The notes under the pieces were generated by a model that saw only the letters and a list, made by a program, of their open reading frames with translations, was not told the DNA's origin and did no database searches. A DNA stretch of 20,549 nucleotides from Duncaniella sp. (lineage in GTDB: Bacteria > Bacteroidota > Bacteroidia > Bacteroidales > Muribaculaceae), in assembly GCF_029054785.1 (NCBI RefSeq), contig NZ_JAIDEN010000177.1:1-20549 (forward strand), read 5' to 3'. The position numbers and the translations under genes were made by a program. Shown piece by piece: positions 13,287-20,549 of the stretch (its first letter is position 1; every line of letters begins with the position of its first letter).

Positions 13287-15680
13287 TTAACGCCAGCGGG
13301 GGTCGCCGATGTTCTTCTCGGTGATGATCGAGGGAACAGTCTTGTAGCGGAGGGCGTTGAAGATGTCGGCGGGAGCTTCGTGGTCGCGATGGTTGGGAAC
13401 AGATGAGTTATACTGAGTATAAGGAGCGTTGGGGCTATTGAAAAGATCAGTTGCCTTCATCACATTGCCATTGTCATCTTTTAAGACTTTGACTTTCAGA
13501 TCGTCTTTTGTTCCAAGGTTACCATTCTCGAATTTGCTTGCACCAAAAGAGTTTTTGGAGTTTGAAAATTCAGTGCCGGTGAAGATCTTGTCATCTGTAA
13601 CATGATTTGCTTTGCAACCTACGTAATAGTTGTCTTTTACGCAGAATGTGAATTCACCATTACCTTTGATGGTCTCGATGGCAGAACCTCCCTGATAGAA
13701 TTTTTTGTCAACTTTGACACGCTCGTCATTTTCGTCAGCGGCAAGAACAATGAGGTTACGCTGGAATGAATAGTAAGATCCACCAGGCACATATTTGGTC
13801 TGGAAGAAGTTACGACCTGACGAACGGGTTGAGAAATTGATGAATGTGTTACCTTCGATCTTGATATTCCAATGGATATTGTCGGCATAGTTGATGTTTT
13901 TGTCATTGTCAGAAATCATCGCAGTGCGCGGACAATCGTACATGGTGTTGTTAGTCCATGAAAAATCCTTGTATATATTGGATGTTGTCTTGGCTCCATC
14001 ACCTGCAATCCATGCGTAACCACGTCCGTTGTTGTCATAGTAACCGCAGTTGTAGAAGAGGTTGCCGTCAATAACAATTTTCTGGAATGTTTTGTCTTTC
14101 TTGCCTTGAACACGGAGGAAGCCTCGAACCATGCGCTGGAATGAGCAGTTTCTGATTTCGAGAGATTCGAATGATACTTCCATACCATCGGAGTACATGT
14201 TTGCGAAGTAGTTGCCGGTTGCAGAAGCAATACCTTCTGACTGATGTCCGTAGTTATATGCCTTGGGACAATCAAAGTCGATATTCTCAAAAATAATTGA
14301 GCCTACTTCGATGGGGAAGTCTGATTCACCGGCAGCTCTCTGACGACCGAACATAAAGTTACATGTGTTCAGGTTGGCAGTCTCAGCACCGTATTCATCA
14401 AGCTGGACGCCAATACCGCCCATGTAGACAGTGGCCCGCTTGCCGGCGGCTACGTCTTCAGGATCAGTAGCGAGTTTGAAGCCCTTTGCAAGTACAGGAT
14501 GGTTATAGAAATAATAAGCTTTACCGCCTTCAAGGTAGAAAGTCTGGCCTTCTGCGAGTTTTACATTGTTTGCAAAGTTACCGATAATGGTGTCAAGAGG
14601 TGAGGCGTTGTATTCGACAGCACCGGGGATCGGGTCTTTTGCCCAGACGATGTGCTCGATTTTGATCGGTTCGCCGGGAGTTCCGTAGATTGGCTTGCTC
14701 CATGAATTGTAACGGGCATCAACCAATACGGGGACATCCTCGTTGATAGCGTCAATCGAATACTTGGCGTTCTGTGTGAGACCGCCGACTACGAATGTAG
14801 CCACGCCGTCAACATAGTCAGATTCCTGGATTGCGTAGTTGCGCCATTTGGCATCAATAGTTGCATCAGGGGTGTCGCTTGAAGGAACGATCTTAAGAGT
14901 GGTAACCTTGAATTTGGCTGTGTTCATGTCATTCTGAGTGCCATCTTCAACTAATTCAAAGTGTTCTTTGAAATCTTCGAATTGAGCAGCATATTCAGAT
15001 GTTTTCTCACAGACATCCTTGATATGGTCAATGACATTGCGGTTGACAGTCACAATAAATGCATCGTTAGACTCATTGACTTCAACTTTGACAAGTTTCG
15101 GAGTGGTGTAGCGGGGATCAGTTGATTTGCCGGCTTGTTCGGCCCATTCGCGACCGTTGCCGTAGCCATACCATTTGGAGTGCTTTGAAGATTCAATTAC
15201 TTCTGTCACTTCCCCGGTTGTAGGATCAGTTTTTACAAAGTCAGGGTGAAGAACTCGGATAGCAAAGCGGTAGCCCTGCTCATATTCGAGATTGCGCACA
15301 ATATAGCGGAGTTCATCAGGACGGAAAACTTTGGAATATTTTCCATCGGGCCATTGGTAGAGGCGTTCGGTGTTGTTCCAGTCTTCCTCTTTGCCGGAGG
15401 TCAGACCGGCTTCAAAACCGAATTTGACCTCATAGCCGGCAGCGCCTTCGACTCCATACCATGCAATCTGGATAGAGTTGAGTTCTTCATGAATTGTACG
15501 CATGCTCCACTCATCGGATTCATCATCCACATTAGTGTTTTCTTTCAGGCGGAACATGGTCATAGGCATGCGGTCAAAATCCTCAGCCGGATTGTTCCCC
15601 ATGAACTCATCATCCTCCGTACACGAGGAAAAGCCGAGAGCGATAAGAGCTGTCAAGCAATATAATAGTTTCTTTTTCAT
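13287..15680 (-). CDS. Surface lipoprotein with FN3-like and beta-helix (DUF4957/DUF5123-like) regions
   Basis: Function is not known. The precursor has a lipoprotein signal (LGFSSC, lipidated Cys20) followed by acidic TEDDE, the kind of export signal that places Bacteroidetes lipoproteins on the cell surface. Residues about 55-185 and 190-340 look like two FN3-type beta-sandwiches (AWYGVEGAAGYEVKFG). From about 380 to 700, repeated short strands with Asn/Cys-containing turns (IRNCSFQRM, IDGNLFYNCGYYD, IEGNTFINFS) indicate a right-handed beta-helix. The C-terminus IGDPRW is typical of DUF5123. I see no polysaccharide lyase or GH28 catalytic signature. As third gene after susC and susD (36-base gap, terminator behind it), a pectin-binding surface protein is the likeliest role; a cryptic lyase or esterase is possible. 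Confidence 0.82.
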   Translation of the reverse strand: MKKKLLYCLTALIALGFSSCTEDDEFMGNNPAEDFDRMPMTMFRLKENTNVDDESDEWSMRTIHEELNSIQIAWYGVEGAAGYEVKFGFEAGLTSGKEEDWNNTERLYQWPDGKYSKVFRPDELRYIVRNLEYEQGYRFAIRVLHPDFVKTDPTTGEVTEVIESSKHSKWYGYGNGREWAEQAGKSTDPRYTTPKLVKVEVNESNDAFIVTVNRNVIDHIKDVCEKTSEYAAQFEDFKEHFELVEDGTQNDMNTAKFKVTTLKIVPSSDTPDATIDAKWRNYAIQESDYVDGVATFVVGGLTQNAKYSIDAINEDVPVLVDARYNSWSKPIYGTPGEPIKIEHIVWAKDPIPGAVEYNASPLDTIIGNFANNVKLAEGQTFYLEGGKAYYFYNHPVLAKGFKLATDPEDVAAGKRATVYMGGIGVQLDEYGAETANLNTCNFMFGRQRAAGESDFPIEVGSIIFENIDFDCPKAYNYGHQSEGIASATGNYFANMYSDGMEVSFESLEIRNCSFQRMVRGFLRVQGKKDKTFQKIVIDGNLFYNCGYYDNNGRGYAWIAGDGAKTTSNIYKDFSWTNNTMYDCPRTAMISDNDKNINYADNIHWNIKIEGNTFINFSTRSSGRNFFQTKYVPGGSYYSFQRNLIVLAADENDERVKVDKKFYQGGSAIETIKGNGEFTFCVKDNYYVGCKANHVTDDKIFTGTEFSNSKNSFGASKFENGNLGTKDDLKVKVLKDDNGNVMKATDLFNSPNAPYTQYNSSVPNHRDHEAPADIFNALRYKTVPSIITEKNIGDPRWR

Positions 15681-15716
15681 TTTAGTAATTTGCTGATTTA
15701 GATTAAGGCGATTACA

Positions 15717-17759
15717 TTATTTGTAGCCATAGTTCTGCTTATACTTGCCTTGTGAGCGAGTGATGACCGCATCAGGATAAGGAAGAATATATCTGATGAC
15801 AGGCAGATCTTCATAGGTGGGGAAGTCAGACGGTTCGGGAGCGCGTTCGCGAGAACCATTGTTGATGATCCAGTTGCCGTTCATGTCACCAAAGATGTAG
15901 CCATGCAGGGAGTTCAGGAAGTAATCCTGGGGAAGACCGGCATCGTTATTGAACCAGTTCATATAGTCCACACCACCAACAGTCGTGTCTTTGCCATTGA
16001 CTTTTATTTTGATCTTTTCATCGCCGTTGGCAGGAATTGAATTTGGATTGACGATATAGACAACGCTCATATTCGGAGATCTCTGGGGGAACTGTTTTTC
16101 GGTCCACTGTGACGCTGCCGGAATTTCCGAATTTTTCACATTGTTAATATAATAAATCTTATCCATCCAGATTTTGTCATAGTAAGAACTGTTTCCATGG
16201 TCATATTCAGAAACATAATCCTTGTATCCGCTTGCGCCGTCGGCAGCAGCGAAATAACGGATGTATGCCCAGTAGACATTCTCGTTGAGCATGTTGTTGC
16301 GGACGAGGTCGCGCCAGCGCATGTTTTCGCCGGCAAACTCAAACTTACGTTCGTCAAGGACGGCTTTGAGGAAGTCTTCCTTGGAGCCATAGCGTTTGGG
16401 CTGGGAAATTTTTGCTGAATTGGATTCTCTGAAAGCTCTTTCGCGAACCTTTTCGTAACGTTGGATAGCCTTCTGGGTCGGGGTACCGTAATATTCGTTT
16501 TCTGCTTCTGCTGACATGAGGAGCACATCAGTATAACGCATATAGGGGTAGTTGAAGCCGGTATATTCCTCAGTGGTGGCTCCGAGACCGTTTTCATTCC
16601 ACAGTTTGGACCATTTGCCATTGTAGTTTGAACGACCGCTGGAGTTAAATGTGGCCTCTCCATTGCTGTTATAGCTCCACAGCTGATTTACGAAGTCTCG
16701 GCGCACATCATCAGGATCAAACATGAAGCGATAGAGGGCGTTGAGCTGAGCTGAACCTGAAGCCTTGCCCCAGTTGTGGGGGGTACGACCTTCGGCATTA
16801 TCCATCTTGGGACCGTGGATGTAACCGATGTTGCCGGTTGACTGGCTGCCAAAAGGAATTTCGAAAATCACATCATCACCAGATTCTGATTTGAAGTTAC
16901 ATTCGTCCACAAAGACCTTGTGATATGCTTTTGTCAGATTGTGACCGCCTTTTTCGACGACAGAGTCACAATAGTCAATAGCTTTTTTGTAAAAATCTTC
17001 CTTGTAGTCGAATTTATTTGTACGGCGCATTGTGCCGTAGAGGCCTCCTTCAGGATAAAGTGAGTAGCCACCTGCGGTCATTGCAAGACGGGCGATCATT
17101 GACCATGCCATATCTTTTGAGATACGCTGTACATTATCAGTAAATCCCTGGCTCGATGAAAGCTGCATGAATGGAGCAACTGACTCAAGGTCTTTGATAA
17201 GATCATTGAGAATCACTGCACGGTCTTCTACATCATAGATCTTCTCTTTGTTTTCGTAAGACGGAAGCAGAGAATATGGGACATCGCCGAAATACCATAC
17301 GAGGTCATGATAGAAGATGGCGCGGAGCACTTTTGCCTCGCCTAACATCTGCATCAGTTCAGAATCTTCCTCGTCATAGATATCGGAGGTCTGAATGCCG
17401 TTGATAAGCATGTTGGCGCGTTCTATACCTGTGTAGAGGGCATCCCAGGCTTTTTTGATGTCACCGCCGGATGATTTACACTCGTATCGGCGATAGCCGG
17501 TCGGTGAATCGCTTTCACTACTGGTGACATTGAAATCCACGTCAGTATTGAAGCATAATTTTTCGAGGAAGGCCTGTCCATAGGTGTCTTTGCTGAGCAT
17601 TGAGGCATAGACACCGTTGAGAGCATTACGCATTTCCTGCTTATCGGTGTAGACGTAGTCCGGATCGAGTTTTGAGGGCGCGTCCACATCAAGATAGTCG
17701 GAGCAGGAGGCGAGAGCCACTGCTGATAGGCCGGCTAATAATATATTGCGAAATTTCAT
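15717..17759 (-). CDS. SusD/RagB-family surface glycan-binding lipoprotein
   Basis: It forms the lid on the SusC barrel and captures oligosaccharide, here probably pectic. The lipoprotein signal ends in ALASC (Cys19), then SDYLDVDAPS, the usual SusD start. The helical TPR-like core is recognisable from EAKVLRAIFYHDLVWYFGDVP (about 141-161), YPYMRYTDVLLMSAEAEN (404-421) and ERKFEFAGENMRWRDLVR (470-487). The end VITRSQGKYKQNYGY replaces the common QNPGY tail. At 680 residues it is longer than B. thetaiotaomicron SusD (about 550); the excess lies mostly between about 500 and 650. It is 37 bases after susC and 36 before the beta-helix lipoprotein, so the three are cotranscribed. The exact ligand cannot be read from sequence. 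Confidence 0.95.
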   Translation of the reverse strand: MKFRNILLAGLSAVALASCSDYLDVDAPSKLDPDYVYTDKQEMRNALNGVYASMLSKDTYGQAFLEKLCFNTDVDFNVTSSESDSPTGYRRYECKSSGGDIKKAWDALYTGIERANMLINGIQTSDIYDEEDSELMQMLGEAKVLRAIFYHDLVWYFGDVPYSLLPSYENKEKIYDVEDRAVILNDLIKDLESVAPFMQLSSSQGFTDNVQRISKDMAWSMIARLAMTAGGYSLYPEGGLYGTMRRTNKFDYKEDFYKKAIDYCDSVVEKGGHNLTKAYHKVFVDECNFKSESGDDVIFEIPFGSQSTGNIGYIHGPKMDNAEGRTPHNWGKASGSAQLNALYRFMFDPDDVRRDFVNQLWSYNSNGEATFNSSGRSNYNGKWSKLWNENGLGATTEEYTGFNYPYMRYTDVLLMSAEAENEYYGTPTQKAIQRYEKVRERAFRESNSAKISQPKRYGSKEDFLKAVLDERKFEFAGENMRWRDLVRNNMLNENVYWAYIRYFAAADGASGYKDYVSEYDHGNSSYYDKIWMDKIYYINNVKNSEIPAASQWTEKQFPQRSPNMSVVYIVNPNSIPANGDEKIKIKVNGKDTTVGGVDYMNWFNNDAGLPQDYFLNSLHGYIFGDMNGNWIINNGSRERAPEPSDFPTYEDLPVIRYILPYPDAVITRSQGKYKQNYGYK

Positions 17760-17796
17760 TGTTTACTTTTCTTAGAAAGATGGTATAAGATTTATG

Positions 17797-20549
17797 TTAG
17801 AAAGTAACATTCACACCAAGAACATAGCTGCGGCTGCGCGGATAACGGTTGAAGTCAAACGAGGGGGTCAGACCGCTCTGTACGTCGACTTCGGGGTCGT
17901 AGCCTGAGTAGTTGGTGATGATGAAAGGATTGGTTACGGAAGCGTAGAAACGACACTTCGACATACCTGCCTTGCTGATGATGTTGTTCGGGAGGCTGTA
18001 ACCGAGGGTGATGTCGGTGCAGCGGAGGAACGAACCGTCTTCAACGAAATAGCTCATGGTGACGTCCTTGTTCATGTCCATCGGGTTCCAGCGGGTCTGA
18101 CCTTCATTCATTTCAATATAATGGAGGTTTGCATCCTGGATCCAGGTGTTTCCATAGTAGCATTCAGCACCATCGGCATAACGCCAGCGGTTAGAGAATG
18201 AACCGAGCACGTTCTTGAAGTTGTTCTTGTTGTCGATCGATGATGACAGGTAGTAAGCTGTTGCGTTGTAGACGTCAAAGTCAAGGAAGTAAGTGAAGTT
18301 GGCTACGAAGTCAAAGTTCTTCCACTGACCGTTGATACCGAAACCACCCTGGAGTTTAGGAGTGGTACGGCCGATGACGGTACGGTCGTTGTCGTCAATC
18401 ACTCCGTCGTCGTTGAGGTCTTTGAACTTGGGCTTGCCGGGAAGGGTAGCTTTGCCGGATTGAGAATCACTGTAAATATTATCCATGTTTACAGTTCCTT
18501 CTTTAGGTATATAAGTCGCTTTGGGTACGTCAAAATCGAATTCATCTAAGCTGTACAGACCGTCATAGACGAAACCATAGATAAGACCTACTTCGCCGCC
18601 TTCTTCAAGACGATAGTTGTAACCGCCGTCTTTTGAACGACTGTGGGTGTCATAAAGATATTTGACTCCGGTCAGCTTGTCGACCACCATCTTGTTTGCG
18701 CCGAGATTGAAGTTGGCGGAAAGTGCATAATCCTTGCCACGGAGAATGTCTCCGTTGATCGAGAGTTCGAAACCGCGGTTGGTCACCTGGCCGATGTTCT
18801 GGTACTGCTGGGTGTAACCTACTGTCGAGAGGATGTCGGCCTTGTAGATAAGGTCAGAGGTGGTGTTCCAGTAGTATTCGGGGGTGATGCGCAGACGACC
18901 GTTGAACAAAGAGATGTCCAAAGCGAAGTTGCGGGTCAGAGTAGTCTCCCACTTCAGATCGGGATTGGGAAGATACTTGTCAGGACCATACCAGTGCTCA
19001 CCATCATTTGCACCTCCGGTTTCGCCGAATGCCGGACCTGCTGTTGAGTTGTTCACATAGAGGTAGCGCCACATGTCGGCATCGATATTGTTGTTACCGG
19101 CCTTACCGATAGCTGCGCGGAACTTGAGTTCGTTGAGCCAGGTGAGGTCTTTCATGAATTCCTCGCTTGAGATAACCCATGCACCGGAAACTGAGGGGAA
19201 GTAACCCCACTGGTTGCCGGGTGCGAACATTGAGGAACCGTCGGCGCGGAAGGTAGCCGAAAGGAGATACTTGTGGTCATAGTTATAGTTGAGCTGACCG
19301 AAGTAAGAGGTGGTGCGGTTGGCGGTGCCGAGTGACGATGATGATTCATACGGGCTGCCAAGATTCATATTGTCGAGAGCCTTGTCTGCCGAAATATTGT
19401 TCGGGAAGTAACGGTTCTTCTGATAGGTCTTTTCAGACTGCTTGTTGTAGAGCTCGAAACCAACGAGGGCATAGAAGTTGTTCTTTTCCTTGATGCTCCA
19501 GTCGTAAGAGGCGGTTGTGGTCCAGGTGTAGGAATTGGTCTGGGCCTTTTCGATGGCAGCCACAGGCTGAGACTGATGTTTCTTGCCTTCGGAGGTCAGA
19601 CGGCCCCAGAAACGCTTGTCATCCTTGAACTGTACGGTGTAGACACCTTCGGTACGGAGAGTAAGACCGGAGATTGGCTTATATTCGAGAGATGTCTGGT
19701 TTGTAAATGTATAGGCGTGACGCTTACGGACATTGGTCTTGATGTCGTTGACAGGGTTAGTGTACTCGAAAATACGTTCCTGGTCAGGATCGACAGCACC
19801 TTCTTCCCACCATGCGCCGAATTCACGGATGCCGTTGGTCGGACGGTAGCGGAGCACGTCGATGATACCGCCGGTACCGATGTTGTCACCGCCTGCGCCT
19901 TCGTCGCGGCGATAGGTCATCTTGGGGTTGTACTGGAGGGTAAGATTCGGGAGAATCTTGGTCTGGAGTTTGGTCAGGATGTTGGTACGGCGAACACCGG
20001 TGCCCATGATGATACCGTCATCATTCGACTGGGTAAGTGAGATGTTGTAGCGGGTCTTGTCGTTGCCGCCGCCGATCGATACGTTGGTCGAGTAAGAGAA
20101 GGGATTGTTGCCCATTACCTCGTCCTGCCAGTCGTGAGAGCGGGCCTGCTTGTAGAGGTCCATATCCTGCGGATTGCCGAAGTTGTAACGGAACAGACGG
20201 GTCTGTTCATTACGGGTCGAGTGACCTGTGGCGAAGTCCCACTGATAGTTTACAAAATCATAGGCATCCATCAGATCAAGTTTCTTCGAGATCTGGCTTA
20301 CAGACATCTGGCCGTTGAATGATACGGTGGTCTTGCCTTCCTGGGCCGACTTGGTGGTCACGATCACAACACCGTTACCACCCTTGGCACCGTAGATAGC
20401 GGTCAGAGAGGCATCCTTGAGGATGTCGATGCTCTGGATATCGCTCGGCGGGATGTCGTTGATGTTGTCGGTCTGGAAACCGTCGACAATGTAGAGAGGG
20501 TCGTTGGACTGGGTCACTGATGTCGCACCACGCACGCGGATGTTGATGT
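17797..20549 (-). CDS. SusC/RagA-family TonB-dependent outer-membrane transporter, partial
   Basis: The C-terminal 916 residues are present; the signal peptide, carboxypeptidase-like domain, TonB box and plug start lie beyond the right edge. The frame stays open to 20549 (INIRVRGATS), so a start inside the window should not be assumed. The visible plug carries VRGATSVTQSNDPLYIVDG and DIQSIDILKDASLTAIYGAKGGNGVVIVTT, both diagnostic of SusC proteins. The rest is a 22-strand-type barrel rich in alternating aromatic strands, ending RSYVLGVNVTF with the terminal Phe used by the BAM complex. Family members import oligosaccharides with TonB energy together with SusD. Galacturonan fragments are the inferred cargo from the downstream GH28, CE8 and uxa genes. 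Confidence 0.96.
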   Translation of the reverse strand, partial: INIRVRGATSVTQSNDPLYIVDGFQTDNINDIPPSDIQSIDILKDASLTAIYGAKGGNGVVIVTTKSAQEGKTTVSFNGQMSVSQISKKLDLMDAYDFVNYQWDFATGHSTRNEQTRLFRYNFGNPQDMDLYKQARSHDWQDEVMGNNPFSYSTNVSIGGGNDKTRYNISLTQSNDDGIIMGTGVRRTNILTKLQTKILPNLTLQYNPKMTYRRDEGAGGDNIGTGGIIDVLRYRPTNGIREFGAWWEEGAVDPDQERIFEYTNPVNDIKTNVRKRHAYTFTNQTSLEYKPISGLTLRTEGVYTVQFKDDKRFWGRLTSEGKKHQSQPVAAIEKAQTNSYTWTTTASYDWSIKEKNNFYALVGFELYNKQSEKTYQKNRYFPNNISADKALDNMNLGSPYESSSSLGTANRTTSYFGQLNYNYDHKYLLSATFRADGSSMFAPGNQWGYFPSVSGAWVISSEEFMKDLTWLNELKFRAAIGKAGNNNIDADMWRYLYVNNSTAGPAFGETGGANDGEHWYGPDKYLPNPDLKWETTLTRNFALDISLFNGRLRITPEYYWNTTSDLIYKADILSTVGYTQQYQNIGQVTNRGFELSINGDILRGKDYALSANFNLGANKMVVDKLTGVKYLYDTHSRSKDGGYNYRLEEGGEVGLIYGFVYDGLYSLDEFDFDVPKATYIPKEGTVNMDNIYSDSQSGKATLPGKPKFKDLNDDGVIDDNDRTVIGRTTPKLQGGFGINGQWKNFDFVANFTYFLDFDVYNATAYYLSSSIDNKNNFKNVLGSFSNRWRYADGAECYYGNTWIQDANLHYIEMNEGQTRWNPMDMNKDVTMSYFVEDGSFLRCTDITLGYSLPNNIISKAGMSKCRFYASVTNPFIITNYSGYDPEVDVQSGLTPSFDFNRYPRSRSYVLGVNVTF

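Noticed and set aside
20533..20535. GTG as the start of the SusC-like gene
   Set aside because: The frame continues upstream to the window edge, and the residues belong to the middle of the plug domain, so the gene is truncated by the window rather than starting here.
1..20549. A novel defence system, mobile element or CRISPR array
   Set aside because: All long frames on the coding strand belong to known metabolic or transport families, or to the DUF4957/DUF5123-like lipoprotein; no repeat-spacer array, integrase, transposase or nuclease is visible.

Overview
The window reads as chromosome of an obligately or mostly anaerobic gut-type Bacteroidota, order Bacteroidales. The evidence is a SusC/SusD pair, lipoproteins with acidic residues after the lipid-bearing cysteine, promoters with the Bacteroidetes -7 box TAnnTTTG, no clear Shine-Dalgarno sites, and a 445-residue GdhA of the type common in that order. 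The G+C-richer coding sequence would suit Muribaculaceae better than Bacteroides, but this placement is inference. Every recognised gene lies on the minus strand, so transcription runs from high to low coordinates.

Right part (about 20549 to 13214): the outer-membrane uptake module of a pectin utilisation locus. It holds a SusC-like TonB-dependent transporter whose N-terminus lies outside the window, a SusD-like surface glycan-binding lipoprotein, and a 797-residue lipoprotein with FN3-like and beta-helix DUF4957/DUF5123-like regions. The spacers are 36-37 bases and a strong terminator follows.

Middle (13103 to 11470): a GH28 polygalacturonase with its own promoter and terminator. Next (11396 to 2412) is a six-gene unit: GH43 glycosidase, CE8 pectin methylesterase, tagaturonate reductase (uxaB), altronate dehydratase (uxaA), uronate isomerase (uxaC) and an ExuT-type hexuronate MFS transporter, again with a matching promoter and terminator. 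Together the genes describe a route for pectic homogalacturonan: capture and import (SusCD), de-esterification (CE8), side-chain trimming (GH43), hydrolysis to saturated galacturonate (GH28), import to the cytoplasm (ExuT), then galacturonate -> tagaturonate -> altronate -> 2-keto-3-deoxygluconate (UxaC, UxaB, UxaA). The last steps (KDG kinase and KDPG aldolase), any polysaccharide lyase, and any regulator are not in the window.

Left part (2270 to 1): two housekeeping genes, a 56-residue 2[4Fe-4S] ferredoxin and glutamate dehydrogenase gdhA, each with its own -7 box and hairpin terminator. They are followed by an intergenic pair of 20-bp palindromes with GTAG feet in opposite orientation that resemble a REP/BIME element. 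I see no tRNA, rRNA, CRISPR array, insertion sequence or phage gene. The window is mainly a well-formed but ordinary polysaccharide utilisation locus; the least explained items are the beta-helix lipoprotein and the REP-like pair.
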